Origin: Geoalkalibacter subterraneus
GTDB taxonomy: Bacteria; Desulfobacterota; Desulfuromonadia; Desulfuromonadales; Geoalkalibacteraceae
NCBI RefSeq assembly: GCF_000827125.1
Contig: NZ_CP010311.1
Span: forward strand, 806,001-870,000
Direction of reading: 5' to 3'
DNA length: 64,000 bases
The notes below the pieces were generated by a model. That model saw only the letters and a program-made list of their open reading frames with translations. It was not told the DNA's origin and made no database searches. Positions within the stretch are counted from its first letter, which is position 1. Each line of letters begins with the position of its first letter. A program made the position numbers and the translations under genes. This document shows, one piece after another, positions 8,301-17,069 of this stretch.

Positions 8301-10892
8301 TTACTCAGGCAGAGTACAGATCAGGCGCTGGCTGACCACGTCGGCCAGTAACCGGAATCCACCCTGTTTCAGGCGACAGACCTTGACCACGTTCCTGAAA
8401 CGGCTGCTGGCCGGCATCAGCCCTTCCAGGTTGTTGGGCTGGCGCTCAAGCCAGGCACGGTTGAACATGACCCGGGGAGATTCGGGGAACAGGGCCAGGT
8501 AAAAAATGTCCGCTTCCACCAGGTCCTGGAAGAAGTGAGAGCCGAAGCTCAATTCCGGCATCAGCCCTTCTGCGGAGAAAGCCACTTCGCTCAAAGCGGC
8601 CATGTTGTTGATTTCTGAAAAAGTAATGGGAACGCCCAGGGAAGGGGTGCTGGTGCCCCAGCGTCCCGGCCCCATCAGCAGGGTTGGTTCATTCTCGCGT
8701 TCGCCGATGCGGCGGTTGAGTCGTCCGATGAGGCGGGCGACTTCGTGTTTGTCGGAGAGGGACAAGCGGCTGTAAGCTTCGGGTTCGACCCAGATGATCT
8801 GAGAAAGTTCAAGGTTGATATTACCGCCCATGAAATTGCCCTTGCTGCGGAACAGGAGTCGTTCCTCGTCCACTTGTTCCGGAATATCCACCCGCTGCCT
8901 TTCGCCACGAGTCTGCAGGGGACGGCACTGTACCACGTTGATGCGCGGGGTGCCGTCTTCGGTGAAATTGACGGTAAATTCGGTGTCCACCGGGTAATCA
9001 TAGGCTTTTTCAAGGGTTTTGAGCAGCCGCTGCATGGTTTCGCAGAATGGGGTCTTTGACAGCAGGCCGTCAAAAGTCAGCAGCCAGGCTTTTTCCCCTT
9101 TGCGACCGCGCTCTTCCATTCTGCGGGTGACTTCGTCATCGCGGATGGCAAAAAGGTCGAGAGGGAGTCGGCTCTCGGAGTTGGCCAGCCGCAGCAGAGA
9201 CACGGTTTCGGGTGCATTGCGTGAAATATCGAGCACGTCCACATCGCGTTGAGTGAATCGGCGTGCATCTTCGACGCCGTGATGCGGCCTTTTCGAGGGG
9301 GCGTCGAGGGCGACCAGGCGCGGATAATCTCCTTCCACCCGATCCACTGCACGGGTTCCAAGCCCGAGAACCAGCCTCAGCATGCCGGCACGGGGGTCCA
9401 TCCCCTTGTCCCACACAAAGGTGTTGTAGGAGACGCCGACGCCTGCCAGTTCCGGAAAATACCAGTTTTCCCGATAGCCTCCCGAAACCCGCTGCACCAG
9501 CAGCGCCATCTGTTCATCGAGCTTCTCCAATCCCCGCTGGCGGCGGTAGGTGAGGGCGTCTTCACTCATGGCGCTGGCAAAAATGCGCCGCACGTTGTCT
9601 TCGAATTGTGTCAGCCGCTGCTCGGGGCTGCCCTGGTTGACGCAGAAGAAGCTGTCGTATTTGCCGGCAAAGGCATTACCGAAGCCGTCTTCGAGAAGCG
9701 AACTCGACCGTACAATGATCGGATACTGGCCGAAATATTCCAGCATCTGGCGAAAGCCGTCGCGGATGTCATCGGGGAACTGCCCTTCGAGCATTTTGCC
9801 GCGCAGTTTGGCTGCCGCTTCAAAATACCCCTCCGAGGTTTTCTGGCGCATATAGAGGGGCCACATGCCGTTATGCACGATGTAGGAGTAATACACATTC
9901 GACCCCACGAAAAACGAGTCGTGAGGTTCCAGGTGGGCGGCCCAGTCGAAGTCCGGATCATTCAGAAGGATATCGCGCGCCAGCAGCATGCCGACCGTTT
10001 TGCCGCCGATGAACCCGGTGCCGATCATGCGTGATTTGATCGTCAGAAGATCTTCCAGGCTGAAATATTTTGTCGCCAGTTTCAGCATACGCTCATCGCG
10101 CCCCATCAGGTGCCGACACAGATGACGGATCATCTCGCGCCTTTCATCCTCTGCGTCGTCGTCGGCCACCAGTTTCTCAGCCTGAAGGAAGAGCCGGTAC
10201 CAGTGATCGAGATGACGTCGCGCCGTGTCGGGATTGGAGGGGGAGAAGCGGCTAAGCAGCGAGGTCGCCTCATGGCTGTTGGCCAGGGGGATGACGTCAT
10301 CGTCCTTCATCAGGTGCGGCAGGAACATGGTCGGACTGTGCCGCTGCCAGACCTTGAGAGGATGAATATGGATTTTCCCGTCGGCGGTCAGAACATCGAG
10401 CAGGACTTGCGTCGTGTCGCGAATGCGTGCGATGGTTTTGAGTGAATGGCGGTCGCGAATCAGGGCGAAGTAAGCGACGGTATCGAGTTCGAAGAGGTAG
10501 GGGCAGGTGACCCAGAAAAAATTGCCGACCATCTGGTCGGTGGCCCAGGCGGAAAGCAGATCGGAGAGCGAATCGAAAATGTAGAAGGCGCCATGCCCGG
10601 CCTCGGTGATGATGGCGTGAATGCGGGCCGCAAAGGTTTCGAACCCCTGCCGGGGATCGAGTTCGTGGATGGTGAGCCCCTCCTGTGCCGTCAAAAGAGG
10701 GGGATGGCTGCCGAACCTCATGTAGATGACCGTGCGTTTTTCAGCCAGGGCGCTCTCTGCGAACGGCGTGACGAAGCGCTGATAATCTTCGATGTGGTCT
10801 ACGCTCCACACCACGTTGTCGCCCAGGCGCAGCCCGTCAAGGACCGTGTCGAGTCGTGGCAGGCCGGTGGGTATTTTTTCCGCGTCGGTCAT
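8301..10892 (-). CDS. PEP/pyruvate-binding (PPDK N-terminal) protein with KaiC-like N-terminus
   Basis: An 863-residue cytoplasmic protein. Residues 1-230 resemble a RecA/KaiC fold (GLPRLDTVLDGLRLGD near the start), but the Walker A P-loop is not preserved. A pyruvate phosphate dikinase ATP-grasp domain follows: GTGFIGGKTVGML, IVRSSSLLEDGFGNAFAGKYDSF split across the ATP site, LVLGLGTRAVDR and VVQCRPLQ. The swivelling phosphohistidine domain and the PEP/pyruvate barrel of full PPDK or PEP synthase are absent, so it cannot complete that reaction alone. I start at the ATG at 10892, preceded by AAGGGG, rather than at 10919, which lacks a ribosome site. Exact role unknown. Confidence 0.8.
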   Translation of the reverse strand: MTDAEKIPTGLPRLDTVLDGLRLGDNVVWSVDHIEDYQRFVTPFAESALAEKRTVIYMRFGSHPPLLTAQEGLTIHELDPRQGFETFAARIHAIITEAGHGAFYIFDSLSDLLSAWATDQMVGNFFWVTCPYLFELDTVAYFALIRDRHSLKTIARIRDTTQVLLDVLTADGKIHIHPLKVWQRHSPTMFLPHLMKDDDVIPLANSHEATSLLSRFSPSNPDTARRHLDHWYRLFLQAEKLVADDDAEDERREMIRHLCRHLMGRDERMLKLATKYFSLEDLLTIKSRMIGTGFIGGKTVGMLLARDILLNDPDFDWAAHLEPHDSFFVGSNVYYSYIVHNGMWPLYMRQKTSEGYFEAAAKLRGKMLEGQFPDDIRDGFRQMLEYFGQYPIIVRSSSLLEDGFGNAFAGKYDSFFCVNQGSPEQRLTQFEDNVRRIFASAMSEDALTYRRQRGLEKLDEQMALLVQRVSGGYRENWYFPELAGVGVSYNTFVWDKGMDPRAGMLRLVLGLGTRAVDRVEGDYPRLVALDAPSKRPHHGVEDARRFTQRDVDVLDISRNAPETVSLLRLANSESRLPLDLFAIRDDEVTRRMEERGRKGEKAWLLTFDGLLSKTPFCETMQRLLKTLEKAYDYPVDTEFTVNFTEDGTPRINVVQCRPLQTRGERQRVDIPEQVDEERLLFRSKGNFMGGNINLELSQIIWVEPEAYSRLSLSDKHEVARLIGRLNRRIGERENEPTLLMGPGRWGTSTPSLGVPITFSEINNMAALSEVAFSAEGLMPELSFGSHFFQDLVEADIFYLALFPESPRVMFNRAWLERQPNNLEGLMPASSRFRNVVKVCRLKQGGFRLLADVVSQRLICTLPE

Positions 10893-11063
10893 GTCAAATC
10901 CCCTTGCGAGGGCGGTCATGGTTCAAAAGTAAAAAATGGCGTGTGCCTGCTTCTTGTTGGGTCAATTTTTGTATTCTGAAACCACGAAGATGATACAATG
11001 GCAACCCCGTCGGCACAAGCTGTGCCTCGATTCATCCGTTTTCTGAAAGTGGAGAGTTGTTCA

Positions 11064-12218
11064 ATGAGGATTCTGCGTTTTTTCTCGGCCTTTTGTGTTC
11101 TTGTTCTCGCCGGATGCCTGGCTCCGGTGACTGAAAAACCGGTTGCTGAAAAGGGGCCGCGGGTTGCGACGACATACGATCGCATCAGCGGGTGGGCTGA
11201 AAGCGATCCCCGCCCAGGGTTTGACGTTTTTATGAAAAGCTGTCGTTCTCTTGCGCGGCGTGACGGCTGGCGCGATGTCTGTGAATCCGCCAAATGGGTC
11301 GATAGCGAAAACCGCACCGAGGTTCTGCGGTTTTTCCACGAATATTTTACCCCTTATCGGCTGCAGACCCCCGATGGGGAGTCGAGCGGCCTGATTACCG
11401 GTTACTATGTCCCCAATCTCAATGGCAGCCGCGAGCCGTCCGAACGGTTTTCCTGGCCCCTTTACGGGGTACCCGACGATCTGCTGGTGATCGATCTGCG
11501 CGAGGTTTATCCCGCGCTGGGCGATTATCGCCTGCGCGGGCGTCTCGAGGGGCGCCGGGTGGTGCCTTATCTGACCCGCGGCAAAATCGACGGCGAAGAA
11601 CAGCCGTTGCAGGGCAATGAGCTGTTGTGGGTTGACGACCCGGTGGAACTGTTTTTTCTTCATATCCAGGGGTCGGGACGAATCCAGTTCGAAGACGGCT
11701 CGGCGGCCATGGTGAATTATGCCGATCAGAATGGCCACCCCTACCGCTCTATCGGCAAGCTGCTTCTTGATCGCGGGGAGATGACCCGGCACCAGATGTC
11801 GATGCAGAACATCCGCGCCTGGGCGCGAGATAACCCTGACAAAACACGCGATCTTCTCGATGAAAACCCCAGTTATATCTTCTTCAGGGAGTTGGACACT
11901 GCCGACGGCAATCCGCCGGGAGCCATGGGGCTGCCTTTGACGCCCGGCTACAGCCTGGCTGTCGATCCGCGTTACGTGCCGCTGGGCGCGCCGGTATTCC
12001 TCGATACGCGCTGGCCTGGTGAAGAGCGTCCTCTGCAGCGCCTGATGGGCGCGCAGGATACCGGCGGCGCCATCAAGGGTGCGGTGCGCGGCGACTTTTA
12101 CTGGGGAGTAGGAGAGGAGGCCGGATCCTACGCCGGGCGCATGAAACAGCAGGGCGCCCTGTGGCTACTGCTCCCCCGGGAGCCTGAAAAACAGTCCCCT
12201 CCAACGGGGGAGGGTTAG
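11064..12218 (+). CDS. mltA: membrane-bound lytic murein transglycosylase A
   Basis: Cleaves peptidoglycan glycan strands to 1,6-anhydromuropeptides at the inner face of the outer membrane. The 384-residue precursor has a lipoprotein signal with lipobox LAGC (Cys18). The MltA domain contains GYYVPNLNG and FFLHIQGSGRI, and the C-terminal 3D domain has MGLPLTPGYSLAVDP, PLGAPVFLDT and the catalytic-Asp region GAQDTGGAIKG (about residue 331). The ATG at 11064 is chosen because GGAGAG precedes it and it begins the signal peptide; an in-frame start at 10998 would bury the signal. The last codons and stop lie inside a GC-rich repeat. Confidence 0.93.
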   Translation: MRILRFFSAFCVLVLAGCLAPVTEKPVAEKGPRVATTYDRISGWAESDPRPGFDVFMKSCRSLARRDGWRDVCESAKWVDSENRTEVLRFFHEYFTPYRLQTPDGESSGLITGYYVPNLNGSREPSERFSWPLYGVPDDLLVIDLREVYPALGDYRLRGRLEGRRVVPYLTRGKIDGEEQPLQGNELLWVDDPVELFFLHIQGSGRIQFEDGSAAMVNYADQNGHPYRSIGKLLLDRGEMTRHQMSMQNIRAWARDNPDKTRDLLDENPSYIFFRELDTADGNPPGAMGLPLTPGYSLAVDPRYVPLGAPVFLDTRWPGEERPLQRLMGAQDTGGAIKGAVRGDFYWGVGEEAGSYAGRMKQQGALWLLLPREPEKQSPPTGEG

Positions 12219-12302
12219 GGTGGGGGCTGTCAGGGCCGCAGCTCGGGCTTTCTCTTCTTTCAACAGCTCCCCCCTCCCGACCTCCCCCCGCTGGGGGGAG
12301 GA
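12185..12302. repeat. pair of inverted GC-rich interspersed repeats
   Basis: Two diverged copies of a roughly 36-base unit of the type TCCCCTCC..CGGGGGAGGG..GGGGGCTGT face each other (about 12186-12229 and 12263-12302). Each holds its own small G/C hairpin, and together they can form one large stem. The left copy contributes the MltA stop codon and the right copy ends at the shikimate-kinase-like stop. They could terminate both convergent genes, but there is no T-run. Confidence 0.6.
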
Positions 12303-12304
12303 GA

Positions 12305-12823
12305 TCAGCTTTGGAGGGCAGCCCAATGCTCTGCAATGCGCGTCGCAGTCTCCTCTACGTTGAGACCTTCCGTGTTGATGCGCAGGTCGGCATAGCGCAG
12401 GTAGAGCGGCCGGCGTTGACGATACAGGTCTGCAAGCGTCTCCCCGGGATCGATCACCAGCCCGCGACTGTCCATGTCGCTGATCCTCTGCTGTAGGTTC
12501 GCCAGCGGGACATCAAGGAAAACGACGGTGCCCCGGTCTTTCAGAGCCGTCATCCCTTTTTGGCTGTAGACCGCAGACCCGCCGGTGGAGATCACGCTTT
12601 CGTGCGTGCACAAGGTGAGCAGAACCTGCTCCTCGTGTTTTTTGAAGCTTTCAAGCCCTTCGTTGGCAATGATCTCCTGCAAGTGCCTGCCGGTACGGCG
12701 CTGAATGAGCAGATCGGTATCAATGAAATCGAAGCCAAGGCGCTTGGCCAGAACCACCCCGACGGTACTTTTGCCCGCGCCGGGCATGCCGATCAGAATA
12801 ACATTGTCCCGCTCTCCCTTCAT
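12305..12823 (-). CDS. shikimate kinase-like protein (AroK family, altered substrate site)
   Basis: A P-loop kinase of 172 residues, the normal shikimate kinase length. Walker A GMPGAGKST (12-20), the Asp pair DTD (35-37) and the LID/adenine region RQRRPLYLRYAD are visible. Residues that hold shikimate in characterised enzymes differ: the FRxxE arginine is Lys61 (FKKHE), the GGG motif is GGS (81-83), and the usual R-x-P-x-Y-x-E-x-A has Arg in place of Glu. It may still be AroK or may use another hydroxyl substrate. The ATG at 12823 has GGAAGG upstream; the longer frame from 12847 does not. Confidence 0.75.
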   Translation of the reverse strand: MKGERDNVILIGMPGAGKSTVGVVLAKRLGFDFIDTDLLIQRRTGRHLQEIIANEGLESFKKHEEQVLLTLCTHESVISTGGSAVYSQKGMTALKDRGTVVFLDVPLANLQQRISDMDSRGLVIDPGETLADLYRQRRPLYLRYADLRINTEGLNVEETATRIAEHWAALQS

Positions 12824-12917
12824 AGCGCTTCCTTCCCCAAAGCCCAAAGCCCAAAAAAGGGCGAAGCCGCAGCTCCACCCTTTTCATCATTCTCACTGTT
12901 TGCCTGTCATATTGCGG

Positions 12918-13910
12918 TCAGGCATCGGCGATCTTGAGCACGATCTTGCCGAAGTGCTTGTCCTCATCCATCATGCGGTGCGCCTCGGCGACCTGGTCGA
13001 GGGGGAAGACCTTCTCGATAATAGGCACGATAGAGCGATCGGCAAAGCGGGGCAGGGCGCGTCGGGCGAATTCGGCAATAATCTCGCCTTTTTCGGAGAC
13101 CGGACGCGAGCGCAGCACCGAACCGATGATCTGCTGGCGCTTGACCATCATCAGGGCCAGGTTGAGTTCGGCCTTGATACCGCTGATGACGCCGATGACG
13201 ACCAGGCGGCCGGTGTAGCCCAGCGATTTCATGTTGGGCTCCAGGTATTTTGCGCCGACATGGTCAAGGATCAGGTTGACCCCTTTTTTCTGGGTAAACT
13301 CCTTGATCATGTCGCTGAAGTCAGGGGTCTGAGTGTAATCGATGACGAGGTCGGCCCCCAGCTCCTTGACCCGCTCCATTTTGCTCGGGTGGGCGGTGAC
13401 GACCAGCTTGCTGTTGGGGGTCAGAGCCTTGCTCAGCTGAATGCCGGCCGTGTTCACGCCGCCGCCGCCGCCATGCAGGATGGCGGTCTGGCTGTCCTGG
13501 AACTCGCCGATCATAAAGACGTTGAGAAAGGCCGTGATGTAGGACTCGCACACGCAGGCGGCTTCCTCGAAGCTCATGCTGTCAGGGATACGCATCAGGT
13601 GATCGGCATAGGCCACGGCATATTCCGCATAGCCGCCGCCGCCGACCAGCGACATGACCCGCTCGCCTTTTTCCCACCCGCTGACGCCGGGACCGACTTC
13701 TTCGATGACCCCTGAGACTTCAAGGCCCAGAATCTCCGAGTCTCCCGGAGGCGGCGGATATTTTCCTTCGCGCTGAACCAGGTCGGGGCGGTTGATGGAC
13801 GTCGCCACAACTTTAACCAGCACCTCCCCCTCTTTGGGCGTGGGCTTGTCCGTCTCCCCTACCTTTAAAACATCGATTCCTCCAAAGCCGTCGAGCAATA
13901 CTGCTTTCAT
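12918..13910 (-). CDS. NADPH:quinone oxidoreductase, zinc-independent MDR family (PIG3-like)
   Basis: A medium-chain dehydrogenase/reductase of 330 residues. The N-terminal GroES-like domain has SINRPDLVQREGKYPPPPG and ILGLEVSGVIEEVG, typical of the PIG3/quinone reductase branch, and lacks the catalytic-zinc cysteines of alcohol dehydrogenases. The Rossmann fold contains HGGGGGVNTAGIQLSKAL and GRLVVIG. It probably reduces quinones or enones with NADPH in the cytoplasm; the physiological substrate is unknown. It stands apart from its neighbours. GAGGATTG (GGAGGATTG-like) lies just before the ATG. Confidence 0.88.
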   Translation of the reverse strand: MKAVLLDGFGGIDVLKVGETDKPTPKEGEVLVKVVATSINRPDLVQREGKYPPPPGDSEILGLEVSGVIEEVGPGVSGWEKGERVMSLVGGGGYAEYAVAYADHLMRIPDSMSFEEAACVCESYITAFLNVFMIGEFQDSQTAILHGGGGGVNTAGIQLSKALTPNSKLVVTAHPSKMERVKELGADLVIDYTQTPDFSDMIKEFTQKKGVNLILDHVGAKYLEPNMKSLGYTGRLVVIGVISGIKAELNLALMMVKRQQIIGSVLRSRPVSEKGEIIAEFARRALPRFADRSIVPIIEKVFPLDQVAEAHRMMDEDKHFGKIVLKIADA

Positions 13911-14122
13911 GCAATCCTCCTTGCAGCAGGCGGCACCTGCGCACTTGTCGTTTAAATTTCAGATAAAACGCTGTTGTTGATTATAGGGGATCCAGTGGCG
14001 CATGCAACCGGAAAACTATATTTCTGCGGTTTGAGGTTTTTTTCGGGTGAATCTGGATAATTCCTCCGTTCGTGGTATAAGTATTTGAAAAATACAAGAA
14101 AACTACTTTAAATGAGGATTGT

Positions 14123-14491
14123 GTGAAGAAGGTTCTGGTGGTTGACGATCAGGTAAGCGTGCGTCGGCTGATCGAGATAACCCTCGTCGACACTGGTGTC
14201 GAGGTGATTCAGGCCGACAGCGGCGAGCAGGCGGTGGAGCAGGTTCGCGCCGATGCTCCCGATCTGGTCATCATGGACGTGATGATGCCCGGCGGGATGG
14301 ACGGATATGCGACCATTGACGCCCTGCGCGACCTTTGCTGCGACTGCCCTGTTCTTATGCTCACCGCCAAGGACGAAAAATCAGAGCGGGACAGGGCCCG
14401 CGAAGCGGGGGTTGATGCCTACCTGCCCAAGCCGTTCAGACTGCATGAGTTGCTCGAGGCGGTGGAATCGCTGCTGGGCAGAACCACTTAA
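14123..14491 (+). CDS. stand-alone receiver-domain response regulator (CheY-like)
   Basis: A 122-residue receiver domain with no output domain. Seen: the acidic pair VVDDQ, the phospho-acceptor in VIMDVMMPGG (Asp near residue 52), the switch residue in LTAKDE and the conserved Lys in LPKPF. The start is GTG with GAGG upstream. It precedes the sulfite reductase gene by 145 bases on the same strand; no cognate kinase lies next to it on that strand, so its partner is unknown. Confidence 0.9.
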   Translation: MKKVLVVDDQVSVRRLIEITLVDTGVEVIQADSGEQAVEQVRADAPDLVIMDVMMPGGMDGYATIDALRDLCCDCPVLMLTAKDEKSERDRAREAGVDAYLPKPFRLHELLEAVESLLGRTT

Positions 14492-14636
14492 GGCGGATGG
14501 CACTGCAAAAAAAAGCATCAAGGTTGACAATTCTCCGGCGATTCTCAATAATTCCCTTTCTGATAAAGACCAATCCCTTTTGTCTGCATTGTCTGCATTG
14601 AGCCCGGTTTAAATACCCACGCAAGGAGATTTGTTC

Positions 14637-15299
14637 ATGAAGAAGGATATTCTGGAAAAAGGCGCGATTATTCAGCGCGATAAGCAGACTTATGCTGTTG
14701 CTCCCCATATTCCCGGCGGCATCACCAATTCCGATCAGTTGCGTAAAATCGCCGATGTTGCGGAGAAGTATCAGGCCCAGGCCCTCAAGATCACCAGCGC
14801 TCAGCGCATCGCCATCGTCGGTTTCGACGAGAAGCATATCGATGCCATGTGGGAGGATCTCGGCGAGAAGCCCGGCGCCGCCATCGGTCTCTGTGTGCGT
14901 TCGGTGAAAATCTGCCCCGGCACCACCTTCTGCAAGCGCGGCCAGCAGGATTCCGTTGCGGTTGGGCTGGAGATGGACGAAAAATACCACGGTCTGGAAC
15001 TGCCCTGGAAATTCAAAATGGGCGTTTCCGGGTGCATCAACGATTGCGCTGAAGGGTGCATCAAGGATGTTGCCCTGATCGGCACCCCCAAGGGGTGGAA
15101 CGTTATGGTCGGTGGCAATGGCGGTGCCCAGCCCCGGGTGTCGCAGAAACTGGTCGAGCATGTGCCGACCAACGAGGACGCCCTCGCCATTGTCGATAAC
15201 CTGGTGCAGTGGTTCAAGCAAAAGGATCGCCGCTGCCGCCTCGGCAAACTGGTCGAAGAGATGGGAATCGAGGAATTTCGCAAGGCAACCCTGGGATAA
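14637..15299 (+). CDS. small siroheme/[4Fe-4S] sulfite reductase-like protein (P590 type)
   Basis: A 220-residue protein of the nitrite/sulfite reductase family, far shorter than SirA/CysI (over 500 residues) and close to the low-molecular-weight assimilatory-type sulfite reductase known from Desulfovibrio and Desulfuromonas. The siroheme-coupled cluster motif is complete: C-x5-C in CPGTTFC and C-x3-C in CINDC. The N-terminal half carries the ferredoxin-like substrate domain with QRIAIVGFD. AAGGAG at 14623-14628 sets the ATG at 14637. It likely reduces sulfite or nitrite in the cytoplasm; which one cannot be told from sequence. Confidence 0.85.
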   Translation: MKKDILEKGAIIQRDKQTYAVAPHIPGGITNSDQLRKIADVAEKYQAQALKITSAQRIAIVGFDEKHIDAMWEDLGEKPGAAIGLCVRSVKICPGTTFCKRGQQDSVAVGLEMDEKYHGLELPWKFKMGVSGCINDCAEGCIKDVALIGTPKGWNVMVGGNGGAQPRVSQKLVEHVPTNEDALAIVDNLVQWFKQKDRRCRLGKLVEEMGIEEFRKATLG

Positions 15300-15303
15300 G
15301 CAG

Positions 15304-16017
15304 TTATCCCTGCTTTCTTACGAAACGATAACCCCGCCCGCGTACGGTTTGAATATGAACCGGCCGGGCGGGGTTTTTTTCAAAGTATTTACGCAGCCGC
15401 ACCACGAAATTGTCCAATGTCCGGGTTTCCGTGTCCGGAGTCACCCCCCACACCTCCTGCAGCAATTCGGCCCGGGAAACAACCTGTCCCGCTTTTTTGA
15501 TCAGCACCTTGAGCATCTTTATTTCCAGATCCGTCAGGTCGAAATCGCCGCGGGGCGTGTGGGCAAGGCCCTGCTCCAGGTCAACGCTGTTATCGCCGAA
15601 TCGATAGAAGCGGGGTGACGGTTTTGCCGCCGCTGCAGGGGCGCGTCTCAGCAGTGCTTTGACCCGCAGCAGAAACTCGTCGAGGTTGAAGGGTTTGGGA
15701 AGGTAGTCGTCTGCGCCCTGGGCAAGCCCGGCAATCCGGTCTTCATCCGTTCCGAGCGCGGTCAGCATCAGGATCAGAATGTCGGGAAAATAATCGCGCA
15801 CATGGCGGCAGATCTCCAGCCCGGAGATGTCCGGCAGCATCAGATCGAGAACCAGCAGGTCAAAATGCTCCTGATCCAGCAGATCGAAGGCGTCCCTTCC
15901 GTTCTCGACATGATGCACCGCGTAGCCTTCCTGCTCGAGGTTGAAAATCAATCCCCCGGCGATATGAACCTCATCTTCCACGATCAGGATGCGGCGAGGT
16001 GCGGCGTTTGAATTCAT
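15304..16017 (-). CDS. OmpR/PhoB-family response regulator
   Basis: A 237-residue DNA-binding response regulator. The receiver domain has VEDE, the phospho-acceptor in LLVLDLMLPDISG, LTALGTDED and LPKPF. The C-terminal winged helix contains DLTDLEIKMLKVL, RAELLQEVWG, TRTLDNFVVRLRKYF and TVRGRGYRF. The ATG at 16017 shares one base with the kinase stop (TGATG), showing translational coupling; an upstream in-frame start inside the kinase gene is less likely. Target genes are unknown. Confidence 0.95.
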   Translation of the reverse strand: MNSNAAPRRILIVEDEVHIAGGLIFNLEQEGYAVHHVENGRDAFDLLDQEHFDLLVLDLMLPDISGLEICRHVRDYFPDILILMLTALGTDEDRIAGLAQGADDYLPKPFNLDEFLLRVKALLRRAPAAAAKPSPRFYRFGDNSVDLEQGLAHTPRGDFDLTDLEIKMLKVLIKKAGQVVSRAELLQEVWGVTPDTETRTLDNFVVRLRKYFEKNPARPVHIQTVRGRGYRFVRKQG

Positions 16018-16973
16018 CAGGACTCCGTGACGCGGGGAAGGGTGATGTGAACGCTGCACCCCTGCCCGGGGCCGGCGCTCTCGATTCGGATCTTTCCCCG
16101 GTGGCGGGCAACGATGGCGCGGGAGATGAACAGTCCCAGTCCCGTGCCGGGGATGCGTTCATTGCCCCGCTCGGCGCGGTAGAACATGCGGAAAACTTTC
16201 TTGCGCTCCACCTCGTTGAGGCCGCGCCCCTGGTCCGTCACAACAAGATGGCATCGATGGTCGTCTGCGCTGAGGGAGACCCGGATGCGCGCCGGCCCGT
16301 CACTGTAGACGACCGCATTTTCGAGAATGTTGCGGAGGACGATTCCCAGGGACTCGGCTTCAAACCGGCTGTACAGATTCGGCTCGATATCCGTTTCCAG
16401 TTCAGTGCCATCCGGCAGTTTTTTGCCGTTCTCTTTAAAGTAGTGCTGCACAAAGTGCGAAAGGTTGCCTTTTTTGAGAATCAACCGAGGGCCTTTAAGC
16501 TCCAGGCGGTTGGCGGTCAGCATGTTGTTGATCAACCCATGCAGGCGCTGGGTGTCTGACAGCATGGTGTCGACGAACTCGTCAAGCTTTTCCGGCGAGG
16601 GCTTTCGCCGCTTGATGGTTTCCAGGTGCAGTTGCAGGGAGGCCAGGGGGGATTTGAGTTCGTGGGTCACCTGGGAGATGAATTTTTTCTGCTCCCGGTA
16701 AAGCGCCACCTGCCGCCGCCAGTACAGGAAGATGACATAGACGCCCACCAGAATCAGGATCAGCAGAAGGAGCCCTTCCGCCAGCAGAAACCAGTTAAGG
16801 TTGTTGTCGAGGAATTCCGGACTGTATCTCTCCGCGACGGCGCGCAGGGTCTGCTGGTTGCCGAGAAACCAGCGGATCCAGACCAGGACGACCAGCACCC
16901 AGGCGAGCTGAATGCCGATCAGGGCGATCAGTGGATTGATAATTCTGCCGAAAAGTTTCAAAGGCTTTCTCAT
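16017..16973 (-). CDS. sensor histidine kinase
   Basis: A 318-residue membrane kinase partnered with the overlapping OmpR-type regulator. Two membrane segments (about 13-35 and 62-85) enclose a short periplasmic loop of roughly 25 residues, too small for a sensor domain, so signal may be read within the membrane. The H-box is QVTHELKSPL (His104); the N-box NILENAVVYS, G1 DQGRGL and G2 GTGLGLFIS follow. It lacks HAMP and PAS domains. The intergenic region to the divergent nitronate monooxygenase gene at 17070 is only about 95 bases. Confidence 0.93.
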   Translation of the reverse strand: MRKPLKLFGRIINPLIALIGIQLAWVLVVLVWIRWFLGNQQTLRAVAERYSPEFLDNNLNWFLLAEGLLLLILILVGVYVIFLYWRRQVALYREQKKFISQVTHELKSPLASLQLHLETIKRRKPSPEKLDEFVDTMLSDTQRLHGLINNMLTANRLELKGPRLILKKGNLSHFVQHYFKENGKKLPDGTELETDIEPNLYSRFEAESLGIVLRNILENAVVYSDGPARIRVSLSADDHRCHLVVTDQGRGLNEVERKKVFRMFYRAERGNERIPGTGLGLFISRAIVARHRGKIRIESAGPGQGCSVHITLPRVTES

Positions 16974-17069
16974 GGCGCGAATGTTTTACGAAACTATTAC
17001 ATTTTTAAGCGAATACTTCTGCTAAGCTGTTAGAAATTATATCTTAACTCTTATCTGCGAGGATTCGCA

